NCBI GenBank assembly: GCA_049792815.1
Contig: JBARBG010000053.1
Location: 1 to 16,839 of the forward strand
DNA length: 16,839 nucleotides
DNA from: DAIDKA01 sp049792815
GTDB taxonomy: Bacteria > Pseudomonadota > Gammaproteobacteria > Steroidobacterales > Steroidobacteraceae
Direction: 5' to 3'
In this document: positions 1-7,525 of the stretch, piece by piece
How the letters are laid out: each line of letters starts with the position of its first letter
How positions within the stretch are numbered: position 1 is the stretch's first letter
Position numbers and translations under genes: made by a program
The notes under the pieces: generated by a model
Database searches by the model: none
The model's input: only the letters and a program-made list of their open reading frames with translations
What the model was told of the DNA's origin: nothing

Positions 1-850
1 GGCTCATGGAGGTCGCCGCCATGCGCGCCAGCATCTCCTTGGGTATGCCCGGGGGCGGCTTGCGGAAAGGATTGGGCTGGTCCATGCCCACGTAGTTGTC
101 GGTATTGACGCCACCGGGACAGAACACCCCGGTGCCGATGTTGGTGGATTCCAGTTCCACCCGCAGCGACTCCATCAGACCCACCGCGGCGATCTTGGTG
201 GAGGTGTACACGCCGGCGTTGACGCCCGGCAGCAGCCCGCCCATCGAGGCGGTGGTCACGAAATGACCACCCTCGCCGTGCTCGAGCATATGCGGCAGAC
301 AGGCCGCGACGCTGTTGTAGATGGCCGTGAAGTTCACTGCGACCGCGTTGTCCCACTCGTCGAACTTCGCCTGGCTGGCCTGCCGCAGGGTCTTGATGCC
401 CGCGTTGTTGACCACCAGGTGCAGCTTGCCGTACTTGGCCTTGACGGCGTCGACCATGGCCTTCCAGCCATCCCGATCGGTCACATCGTGCTTGAACGCC
501 ATGACGCCGGCGTTGCCGGGTTTGAACAGGGGCAGGGCAGCCTTGAGGCGGTCCTCGTTGCGGTAGCCGATCACCACCTTCATGCCCGCGTTGGAGGCGG
601 CCCGCGCGATGCCTAATCCGATGCCGTCAGAGGCCGCCGTGATGTACGCCACCTTGCCCTTCAGGTCCTTGAGCGGCGGCGGCTGTGAGACGGTTGGTTC
701 GGGCGGGCGTGGGGGACGACCGGCGGGCACCGCCGGCGCCGTGGGTGCGGTCGTTTGCGCCGCGGCGTATTGGGACAGCCCCAGGCCCGCGAGCAGGGTG
801 CCCGTGCCGATCCCCAAAGAACTGCCGAGAAAATCGCGTCGATTATTCAT
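1..850 (-). CDS. Tat-signal short-chain dehydrogenase (SDR1), C-terminus cut by window edge
   Basis: A classical NAD(P)-dependent oxidoreductase with 283 codons visible; the stop lies beyond base 1. Residues 4-8 are RRDFL, followed by a hydrophobic stretch and an AAAQ cleavage-like site near residue 32, which is a twin-arginine signal. A proline-rich linker (about 33-60) leads to the Rossmann fold. Visible SDR motifs are the cofactor loop TAASDGIG (71-78, with Ala where TGxxxGIG has Gly), NNAG (148-151), catalytic Ser202, and Tyr215-x-x-x-Lys219 at the normal 13-residue Ser-Tyr spacing. Arg after strand beta-2 (GYR) suggests NADP(H). The ATG at 850 is 24 nt after the stop of SDR2, its close paralogue, so the two are probably co-transcribed. 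The ribosome site is weak. Periplasmic location is inferred from the signal; the substrate is unknown. Confidence 0.9.
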   Translation of the reverse strand, partial: MNNRRDFLGSSLGIGTGTLLAGLGLSQYAAAQTTAPTAPAVPAGRPPRPPEPTVSQPPPLKDLKGKVAYITAASDGIGLGIARAASNAGMKVVIGYRNEDRLKAALPLFKPGNAGVMAFKHDVTDRDGWKAMVDAVKAKYGKLHLVVNNAGIKTLRQASQAKFDEWDNAVAVNFTAIYNSVAACLPHMLEHGEGGHFVTTASMGGLLPGVNAGVYTSTKIAAVGLMESLRVELESTNIGTGVFCPGGVNTDNYVGMDQPNPFRKPPPGIPKEMLARMAATSMS

Positions 851-874
851 GATGAATACGTCCGTAGATTATTT

Positions 875-2053
875 TCAGGTGTCGAGCGTCACGCTGCGGT
901 AGGACTTGCGCGGTTCCTTCCGATGCGCGCTCTCGCGCCGATAGATTCCGCAGGTCAGGACGCGGGTCTCGCCGCGGACCCGATCCGGATTGGGCGGTGC
1001 TTCCTGGGGCTCGGAGTCCAGCATGGCGTCGAAGCGCTGCTGGGTCCCGGGCATGTACTCGGGATGCGTGACAATGAACAAATCATTGTGGATCACGCCG
1101 TTCAGCACCCGCTCGCCGGCTTCCATGGGATCCATGCCCGTAGGCGGTCCCCTACGGGCCGGGAAAGGCGGAGCATTGGGGTTGGCGGCGGCGCGGGCAG
1201 CGGCCTGTTGGGCCCGGTAGGGATTGACCTCACCGTACTGGTAATTGTCGGTGTTCACGCCGCCCGGAACGAACGCCGAGGTGCCCACCGTGGTGCCTTC
1301 CAGCTCAACCCGCAGCGCCTCCATGAGGCCCACCGCCGCGATCTTGGTTGCGCTGTAGACCCCCAGGCCCCCGGCGGGCAGCAGGCCACTCATCGAGGAG
1401 GTCACCACGAAGTGCGAGCCCTCACCGTGCTGCAGCATATGCGGCAGGATAACCGCGACGCTGTCGTACGTGGCGGTGTAGTTCACGGCCACCGCGTCAT
1501 CCCAGTCCTTGGCGGAAACGGTACTGGCCCGCGCGAAGGTCTTAATGCCCGCATTGTTGACGACCAGGTGCAGATTGCCGAACTGGCTGTTGATGGTCTG
1601 CAGCACTTTCGCCCAGCCATCGCGATCCGTCACATCATGCTTGATCGGCAGCACGCCGGCGTTGCCCGGCTTGAACAGCGGCAATGCGGCCTTGAGGCGA
1701 TCCTCATTGCGATAGCCGATGCACACCTTCATGCCGGCGGCAGAGGCTGCGCGGGCAATCCCCAAGCCGATGCCGTCCGAGGAGGCGGTGATGTAGACCA
1801 CCTTGCCCTTCAGGTCGTGCAGCGGCGCGCGCTGCGAGAACGCCGGTTCGGGCGGCGGCGGCGGGCGGCCGGCAAAGGGACCGGAACTTGCCGCGGGCGG
1901 GGCACCCTGCGCGCGGGCGTACTGGCTCAGACCCAGGCTGGCCAGAATGCCGGCCCCATACACCGACCCTTCCGCCAGGAAGCGGCGGCGCTCGGCGGCG
2001 AAGCGATCCAGTGCCTGGGGAATCTCGCGGGGAGTAGGGGGTGAATTCTTCAT
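875..2053 (-). CDS. Tat-signal short-chain dehydrogenase (SDR2)
   Basis: A 392-residue SDR, longer than the usual 250 because of its N-terminal export region and C-terminal tail. Residues 22-26 are RRRFL, followed by a hydrophobic segment and an ARAQ cleavage-like site (46-49), then a Pro-rich linker to about 78. The cofactor loop is TASSDGIG (89-96), again with Ala replacing the first Gly. Other motifs are NNAG (166-169), Ser220, and Tyr233/Lys237. A hand alignment of the Rossmann cores of SDR1 and SDR2 gives about 70% identity, including a shared 19-residue block (NEDRLKAALPLFKPGNAGV), while third codon positions differ widely. That points to an old tandem duplication with both copies under selection. 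I chose ATG 2053, preceded by a partial GGCAGG site; an in-frame extension upstream is antisense to SDR3. The basic tail after residue 360 has no clear counterpart in SDR3. Confidence 0.92.
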   Translation of the reverse strand: MKNSPPTPREIPQALDRFAAERRRFLAEGSVYGAGILASLGLSQYARAQGAPPAASSGPFAGRPPPPPEPAFSQRAPLHDLKGKVVYITASSDGIGLGIARAASAAGMKVCIGYRNEDRLKAALPLFKPGNAGVLPIKHDVTDRDGWAKVLQTINSQFGNLHLVVNNAGIKTFARASTVSAKDWDDAVAVNYTATYDSVAVILPHMLQHGEGSHFVVTSSMSGLLPAGGLGVYSATKIAAVGLMEALRVELEGTTVGTSAFVPGGVNTDNYQYGEVNPYRAQQAAARAAANPNAPPFPARRGPPTGMDPMEAGERVLNGVIHNDLFIVTHPEYMPGTQQRFDAMLDSEPQEAPPNPDRVRGETRVLTCGIYRRESAHRKEPRKSYRSVTLDT

Positions 2054-2206
2054 GATGGCCTGCCTTGGTGTTGGTTTTGCAACCAGCTGCGCGTTCCGGC
2101 GGCAGTGTGCCTGATTGGCCGCGGAGCCGTCACCTACAACGGGTTCAAAGGGCTGTGGCGGCATGTCATGATGATCAGGATCAGTCCGGCAACCTAAGGA
2201 GCGGTA
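2054..2206. promoter_or_regulatory. Divergent control region between SDR2 and SDR3
   Basis: This 153-bp non-coding stretch separates two outward-facing SDR genes. For SDR3, a candidate sigma70 promoter is TTCAAA (2144-2149), a 17-nt spacer and CATGAT (2167-2172), each box matching 4 of 6 consensus bases. A strong AAGGAG (2196-2201) lies five bases before ATG 2207. On the SDR2 side an inverted repeat, GTTGGTT-TTGC-AACCAGC (2070-2087, one wobble pair), sits in what would be the SDR2 leader and could be an operator or a small hairpin. No regulator gene lies nearby. The promoter assignment is by eye only. Confidence 0.35.
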
Positions 2207-3334
2207 ATGAGCCAGAACAGGGACAAATTGACGCCGGTCGGACAGGCCCGGCGCGGGTTTTTGAGCAGCGCGGCCCTGGCGACTGCGGCCACCGCCGCCG
2301 GACTCGCCGACGCCGGGCGTACCGCGGCCGCGGCGGACGCTGCGCCGACTTGCCCCACCGTGCCGACCCCAATGCGCGATGTCGAAGGCAAGGTTGCCTT
2401 CATCACCGGTGGCGACAGTGGCATTGGGCTTGGCATCGCCCGCGCTTTCACCGATGCCGGCATGAAGGTCGTGATTACCTACCGGACCCAGGCGCACCTG
2501 GACGAGGCCATGAAGCTGCTGCAGGGCGCCGCCGACCGCGTGCATGCCATCAGCCTGGACGTCACCGATCGGGCCGGCATGGAGAAGGCCGCGGCTGAGA
2601 CCATCGAGGTCTTCGGCAAGGTCCACGTTCTGGTGAACAACGCCGGTGTCGCCGTCATCGGTGGCCTGTCGCGCGCCACCTACGAAGACTGGGATTGGGC
2701 CATGAGCGTGAATGCGGGCGGTGTCTTCAACGGCGTGCGCAGCTTCCTACCTCGCATCCAGGCGCAGGGCGAAGGCGGCCAGATCGTATCGGTGTCGTCG
2801 CTGGCGGGACTGCTGGGGCACGCACCCGCGGGCGTCTATACCGCGTCCAAATTTGCGGTGGTCGGCATGATGGAGGCGCTGCGCGGCGAACTGGCCGACA
2901 CCAACATCGGAGTCACAGTGTTCTGCCCCGGTATTGTCAATACCAACATCGGCAGCTCGGCGCGCAATCGCCCGGCGGGTACGAGCGCGGCGGCGCCGCG
3001 TATGGATCCGGGGTTCAAAATGGATCCAGCGATGATGGCGCAGATGCAGAAGGCCATGAGCGAGTCCCACGGAGTCCCGCCGGGAATGGATCCCATGGAT
3101 GCCGGTCGGCGTGTCCTGCGGGCGGTGCGCAGCAATGACCTCTATGTGCTGACGACGCCTGAGTTCGCGCCCGAGTTCGCAGCGCGGGGCGAGGCCATCG
3201 TGGCCTCGCTCCCCACGGATGTCAGCGTGTCGCAGGCGCGCGAGATGATGGGGCGGATGATTCTCGGCAAGACACCGTACGCCGCGGAGCGCGACCGGCG
3301 CCGCTGCGAGCGGGCGCGGTCGGGTAAAGCCTAA
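2207..3334 (+). CDS. Tat-signal short-chain dehydrogenase (SDR3)
   Basis: A 375-residue SDR. Residues 15-19 (RRGFL) plus an Ala-rich hydrophobic segment up to about 45 form a Tat signal. The cofactor loop is canonical, TGGDSGIG (67-74). Other motifs are NNAG (144-147), Ser198, and Tyr211/Lys215 with standard spacing; TYR after beta-2 suggests NADP(H). It is a more distant relative of SDR1 and SDR2, sharing the C-terminal GMDPM-(D/E)-AG motif but not the Ala-substituted cofactor loop. Residues 266-297 are unusually Met-rich (eight Met in 32 residues). The start at ATG 2207 is well supported by AAGGAG five bases upstream. Its TAA overlaps the convergent HyuB stop by 4 bp. A periplasmic oxidoreductase is likely; the substrate is unknown. 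Confidence 0.92.
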   Translation: MSQNRDKLTPVGQARRGFLSSAALATAATAAGLADAGRTAAAADAAPTCPTVPTPMRDVEGKVAFITGGDSGIGLGIARAFTDAGMKVVITYRTQAHLDEAMKLLQGAADRVHAISLDVTDRAGMEKAAAETIEVFGKVHVLVNNAGVAVIGGLSRATYEDWDWAMSVNAGGVFNGVRSFLPRIQAQGEGGQIVSVSSLAGLLGHAPAGVYTASKFAVVGMMEALRGELADTNIGVTVFCPGIVNTNIGSSARNRPAGTSAAAPRMDPGFKMDPAMMAQMQKAMSESHGVPPGMDPMDAGRRVLRAVRSNDLYVLTTPEFAPEFAARGEAIVASLPTDVSVSQAREMMGRMILGKTPYAAERDRRRCERARSGKA

Positions 3335-5262
3335 CGCGCCTGCGGGCGGGCGGCCCGTTCCGCGCGCGTGCCGGCTTCGTCGACGTTGAGCCCTTCGGGA
3401 TCCTGTTCCGGATCGCCCTGGATGATGACCGCGTAGTCACGTTTCGCGCCGGCGATGGAAATGTAGCCGTCGCGGACGTCCTCGAGCACCTTGGCGACGG
3501 ATCGCTGCAGCGGATCGCCCCAGCCGCCGCCTGAATTGGTCATGTGGCGCAGGGTGGCAAAGGCGTCGGTGTGCCATCGCTGGCGCCCGAAATAAACCCA
3601 GGGCGCGTCCTTGCGCGGCGCCTGGGTCAGCGGATCAAGCCGGCCAGCGACGCCGGTGGCATCCACGAAGTCGCCGGCGCCCACCCCGCGGACGCGGGCG
3701 GCGACTGCGGCGCTGCCACCCACCTGATCCCACAGCCATACGCCGCCGGTGGTTCCGTCGCGGCCGCCGTTGACACCGATACCCGTGCTTTGTTTGAAAC
3801 GCAGGGTGAACAGATGATGATCCACGGGCTCGAGCCAGTAGGTGTCCTTGCACACCGCCGCGCCGCCGCGGTGCGTGCCGGGGCCCGCCGAATCGATCAC
3901 ATAGTCGCGGCGCATGAAGACCACGGGAATCTCCGCCTCATGGGCTTCGATGGGGGTATCCATGCCGTTGACTTGGTAGAAGCTGCAGTAGCTGTCGGCA
4001 TCCCCCGCGTCGGTGGCGCCCCAGGGTCCATGCTGACCGCCGGCCACGATCGACACCCAGGGTGAGCCATCGGGTCGGCGCCCCACGGCGCTGTGCAGAT
4101 TCGGCGCGCTGATGTCGCCACCGACGGCGCGCTGGCCCAAGGGCACGGCAAGGGCGGCGAATATGGCGATCAGCAGGGCGTTGGTGGACTCACCGTACGC
4201 GAACACCACGCCCTCCGGCGGCAGCGCCGACAGAATCGCCCCGTCCGGAATCAGGATATCGATGGGTCGATAGCACCCGGAAGTGAAGGGGCCGCCCGGA
4301 TCCAGCAGGTATTTGAGCGCGATGCCCACCGTGGTCTTGGCATCAAGGTAAGTGCCGTTGATGGCGCCGCGCGCCTGGCGGGCCGTGCCCGACAGATCAA
4401 CCTCGATGCGTGCGCCGTACTTGCGGATGCTGCAACGAATGGGAAACTCCTCGCTGTCATCCACCGCATCGCAATCCACGAGCGCCGCGCCGTGCCACTG
4501 ACCATCGGGCAAGGTGGCGATGGCGGCGGCCATGCGTTCGGCATCGGCATCGCACACGTAGCGCATGGCGCCCAGCACGGCCTCCACACCGTAGCGGGCA
4601 ATACTGTCCAGCAGCAGTGACTCGCCCAGCGACAGACAGGCGATGATGGTTTGCATGTCCAGCCGCAGCAGTTCACCGAAACGCGCGTTGTCGAAGATCA
4701 GCGTCCAGGTTTCCCCGACCGGCTTGCCGGCCTTCAGCAGCGCTCGCGGGGAGAGCACCAGGCCATTTTCATACACGCTGAACTTGTGGGCGGAGAAGCC
4801 ACCGGCGACCGAACCGCCCATGTCAAGCTGGTGGGCCTTCAGATTCACGAAACCACACAGGCGTGCATCGTGAAACACCGGGCGAATGAACAGCATGTCA
4901 TTGACATGCGTGCCGGTGCGGTAAGGATCGTTGGCGATGATCACATCACCGGGTTCGAGGCGCGCGACGCCGTACTCCTCGATGGTGTTGCGGATCGATT
5001 CGGTCATGGTGCCGGTGAAGGCCAACTGTGATTTGCTGACCACCGGCGTCGGATAGCCGATCTGCGGCGGACCGGTCAAGGTCGCCGCGAAATCGTAGAA
5101 GTCCTTGAGCACCGGCGAGAAGGCGCAGGCCAGCAGCCGCTCGCTGACATGATCGAGCAGGTAGCGGAAGCGGTTGCCGAGCACCGTCGCATCGAAGCGG
5201 CTGCAGCCATAGGTGCTGGCGAAGGCCGCGCCATCCAGATCACGCAGGGCGGTGCCGCTCAT
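3331..5262 (-). CDS. hyuB: HyuB-type hydantoinase B / oxoprolinase / carboxylase subunit
   Basis: A 643-residue cytoplasmic protein of the hydantoinase B/oxoprolinase family, whose members pair with a HyuA subunit in ATP-dependent opening of cyclic amides (hydantoins, oxoproline, caprolactam) or in ketone carboxylation (acetone, acetophenone). Family hallmarks are NDPYxxGTHxxDM (111-123), HQLDMGG (144-150, usually HxxDIGG) and the C-terminal SGGGWGDPL. Length is normal for the family. The ATG at 5262 overlaps the HyuA stop as ATGA and has a GGAGG four bases upstream, so the two are translationally coupled. It is last in the operon after the MFS transporter, zinc ribbon and HyuA. No signal peptide is visible. 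The symbol marks the family only; the sequence does not distinguish hydantoinase, lactamase or carboxylase activity. Confidence 0.92.
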   Translation of the reverse strand: MSGTALRDLDGAAFASTYGCSRFDATVLGNRFRYLLDHVSERLLACAFSPVLKDFYDFAATLTGPPQIGYPTPVVSKSQLAFTGTMTESIRNTIEEYGVARLEPGDVIIANDPYRTGTHVNDMLFIRPVFHDARLCGFVNLKAHQLDMGGSVAGGFSAHKFSVYENGLVLSPRALLKAGKPVGETWTLIFDNARFGELLRLDMQTIIACLSLGESLLLDSIARYGVEAVLGAMRYVCDADAERMAAAIATLPDGQWHGAALVDCDAVDDSEEFPIRCSIRKYGARIEVDLSGTARQARGAINGTYLDAKTTVGIALKYLLDPGGPFTSGCYRPIDILIPDGAILSALPPEGVVFAYGESTNALLIAIFAALAVPLGQRAVGGDISAPNLHSAVGRRPDGSPWVSIVAGGQHGPWGATDAGDADSYCSFYQVNGMDTPIEAHEAEIPVVFMRRDYVIDSAGPGTHRGGAAVCKDTYWLEPVDHHLFTLRFKQSTGIGVNGGRDGTTGGVWLWDQVGGSAAVAARVRGVGAGDFVDATGVAGRLDPLTQAPRKDAPWVYFGRQRWHTDAFATLRHMTNSGGGWGDPLQRSVAKVLEDVRDGYISIAGAKRDYAVIIQGDPEQDPEGLNVDEAGTRAERAARPQAR

Positions 5263-7301
5263 GGGGCCTCCGTGATGACGATTTCACCCACGCGGCCAAT
5301 GCGGGCGCACTGCCCGGGAATCACTACAGTTGTCGCCAGGGGTTCGACGATCAGCGCCGGCCCGGCGAGGGTGTGCCCGGCGGCGAGCGCCGCACGCTGG
5401 TAGACCGGCGCCTGGATTTCCTCGCTCCCAAGGTAGCGCAGTGTCCGCCGGCCGACCGGCGTGGGCGCGGCGCGCTGCTGCGGCAGCGCCTGCCAGGACA
5501 ATTTTTCGGTCGGCACGATCATCTGCACGCGCCAGGTCACCCCCTGAACCGGGATCTGCGCGAAGCACACTCCATTGCGGCGTGCGTATTCGGCGTGGAA
5601 TTCCTCGACCAGAGCGGCAGGTCCGCGCGCCTTGAGGGCCGCCGCATCGACGTTGATGAAGGGGGTCTCCCAGCTTTGCCCGGCCAGGCGCCCGTCAAAA
5701 CTGCGTCGCACGATGACCTCGCCGTTGCCGAGTCGCTCGCGCAGTTGTGCTTCAAGGGCGGTGAAGATCGCCTCGACCTGCGCGCCGCTGTCCGGGTTGA
5801 GCATCAGATACTGGCTGCGGCTGCTGGCATAGACAAAGTCCGTGGACAGTAAGCCGATGGCCGAAAACAGTCCCGGATGCGGCGGCACGATGAGCCGACG
5901 CGCCTTGACCAGTTCCAGCACGCCCGCGAGCAGCATGGGGCCGGCCGACCCGAAGGCCATGAGACTGAAGTCACGGCTATCAACCCCGTGGCGCAGCGCG
6001 CAGCGCGCGACCTCCTCGGCAATGTTGTTCAGCGCAATCCGCCACGCGAAATGCACCCGTTCCGGCAGCGTCATGCGGCAGTCCAGGGACTCGAAGGCGC
6101 GCCGCGCGGCGGCTTCGTCCAGCTGTATCTGTCCATCGGCAAAGGCAGCAGGGTCCAGGATGCCCATGAGCACGCAGGCATCGGTGACCGTGGGCAGCGT
6201 GCCGCCGCGTCCATAGCAGGCGGGCCCCGGTGTCGCCCCCGCGCTCGCGGGCCCGACCCGCAGGTCCCCCGCTGCCGACACGGAAACAATGCTGCCGCCA
6301 CCGGCACCCACGCTCGCGACTTCGGTGGACAGCGTATTGACCAGCAGGTCGTGCTCGATCTGGAAGCTGTCGTTGATGAACGGTGCGCCGTCGACGATGA
6401 CCGTGACATCGGTGGAAGTGCCGCCGACATCGCAGCCGATGAGATTGCCGTCGCCCATGGCGGCGCCCAGCCCGCAGCAGGCGGCAGCGCCGGCGGCAGG
6501 GCCTGCGAACAGGATGCGGTGGGGCGCCGTGACCGCCTCGCGCCAGGGAATCAAGGCCGCCGTGCAATCGGCGAAATTGAGCTCACCGCTGAAGCCGGTG
6601 GCGCGCAGCTGCGCATCCAGCACCTGCGAGTAGTCCCCGTAGATGAGCTTCATCATCACATCGATGACGCAGGTGGACGCACGCGCATACTCCTTGGCGC
6701 GCGGGCCCACCAGGAACGAGGCGGACACCGGAAAGTCCGGGCCGAAGACTTCAGCGGCAAGCCCCAGCAGCCGCTGTTCATGCGCCGGATTCACGAAGCT
6801 GTTGATGAGGCACACCGCCAGACCCTCGATGCCACAGCGCTTGAGCAGTTCCAGTTCACGACCTGCCTGAGCTTCATCCAACTTGATCAGCACCTCACCT
6901 GAGGCCAGGATGCGCTCGTGAATACCGCGTCGCAGATAGCGGCGCACCAGCGGGCGCGCCGCATCGCCGAAGGGGCGATGCCAGCGCGCATCGGTCTGGT
7001 TGTCCATGGGGCGCATGCAGCGGCCCGCATCCAGCATGTCGCGATGTCCCTGCGTGGTCACGAATCCGACCTTGGGCAGCGAGCGGGTCAGAACGGCATT
7101 GAGTCCCTTGGTACTGGCATGGTTGAACACCGCCGCATCCTGCACGCCCAGGCGCCGTGCGCCCTCGATCACCGGCAGGTGCGTGGCGGTTGGATTGCTG
7201 GGGACCTTGGTGACGTGGATCTTACCGTCACGGACCATGACGACATCGGTGAACGTACCCCCGACATCGACGCTGAACAGGGTGCGGCCCGTCTTGTCCA
7301 T
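5259..7301 (-). CDS. hyuA: HyuA-type hydantoinase A / oxoprolinase / carboxylase subunit
   Basis: A 680-residue ATP-binding subunit of the HyuA/oxoprolinase family, in the actin-like ATPase superfamily. It phosphorylates the substrate, which its HyuB partner then processes. Visible motifs are the first phosphate loop DVGGTFTD (12-19), HASTKGLNAVL (61-71, corresponding to the family's HGTTxxxNAxL), GHRDMLDAGR (85-94), AGPAAGAAA (266-274) and the second phosphate loop DVGGTSTDVTV (291-301), then GAGGGSI. Length is typical. The ATG at 7301 directly follows the stop of the upstream zinc ribbon (TAGATG), with a GGGAG eight bases upstream, so co-translation is likely. The protein is cytoplasmic, with no export signal. 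The true substrate is not readable; hydantoin, lactam and aryl/alkyl ketone chemistries are all possible. Confidence 0.93.
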   Translation of the reverse strand: MDKTGRTLFSVDVGGTFTDVVMVRDGKIHVTKVPSNPTATHLPVIEGARRLGVQDAAVFNHASTKGLNAVLTRSLPKVGFVTTQGHRDMLDAGRCMRPMDNQTDARWHRPFGDAARPLVRRYLRRGIHERILASGEVLIKLDEAQAGRELELLKRCGIEGLAVCLINSFVNPAHEQRLLGLAAEVFGPDFPVSASFLVGPRAKEYARASTCVIDVMMKLIYGDYSQVLDAQLRATGFSGELNFADCTAALIPWREAVTAPHRILFAGPAAGAAACCGLGAAMGDGNLIGCDVGGTSTDVTVIVDGAPFINDSFQIEHDLLVNTLSTEVASVGAGGGSIVSVSAAGDLRVGPASAGATPGPACYGRGGTLPTVTDACVLMGILDPAAFADGQIQLDEAAARRAFESLDCRMTLPERVHFAWRIALNNIAEEVARCALRHGVDSRDFSLMAFGSAGPMLLAGVLELVKARRLIVPPHPGLFSAIGLLSTDFVYASSRSQYLMLNPDSGAQVEAIFTALEAQLRERLGNGEVIVRRSFDGRLAGQSWETPFINVDAAALKARGPAALVEEFHAEYARRNGVCFAQIPVQGVTWRVQMIVPTEKLSWQALPQQRAAPTPVGRRTLRYLGSEEIQAPVYQRAALAAGHTLAGPALIVEPLATTVVIPGQCARIGRVGEIVITEAP

Positions 7302-7520
7302 CTAGGGGGCTCCCAACGGCACGAAGGCGCCGAGCAGCGGGCCCGGTTCGCGCGACACCGAGTACAGGCAGCGCCCGCATTTGACGACCCGCCACCAGCC
7401 GCCTTCGCTCATGACCCGGTAGCTTGCCAGGCTGTGCGCGCCGCACTCAGGGCAGGCGCCGGCCACCGGCGCACGTGGCGAGGACACGGTGAGGGTGCTG
7501 GGGCGCGGAAAATTGTGCAC
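7302..7520 (-). CDS. Small Cys4 zinc-ribbon protein of the Hyu operon
   Basis: A 72-residue protein starting at GTG 7520. An AAGG eight bases upstream fixes the start, and that site overlaps the MFS stop codon. Two CxxC knuckles (Cys23/Cys26 and Cys48/Cys51) separated by 21 residues form a zinc-ribbon pattern, with an aromatic GWWRVVKCGRC strand between them. It has no signal peptide or membrane segment. It sits 5 bp after the MFS gene and directly before HyuA, so it is almost certainly co-produced with HyuA and HyuB. Acetone and acetophenone carboxylases of this superfamily do carry small extra subunits, so a third subunit or assembly factor is plausible by analogy. A longer reading frame upstream runs antisense-like through the MFS gene and is not credible. 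Confidence 0.75.
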   Translation of the reverse strand: MHNFPRPSTLTVSSPRAPVAGACPECGAHSLASYRVMSEGGWWRVVKCGRCLYSVSREPGPLLGAFVPLGAP

Positions 7521-7525
7521 GGAAT

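Noticed and set aside
755..2044. Long plus-strand open frame of 429 codons
   Set aside because: It lies antisense to SDR2 and the start of SDR1, whose SDR motifs are unmistakable. The plus-strand product is Arg/Gly/His-rich with no domain pattern, typical of the mirror frame of a high-GC gene.
2053..2626. Upstream in-frame extension of SDR2 to 2626
   Set aside because: It would run antisense through the start of SDR3 and its control region. ATG 2053 sits just ahead of the Tat signal.
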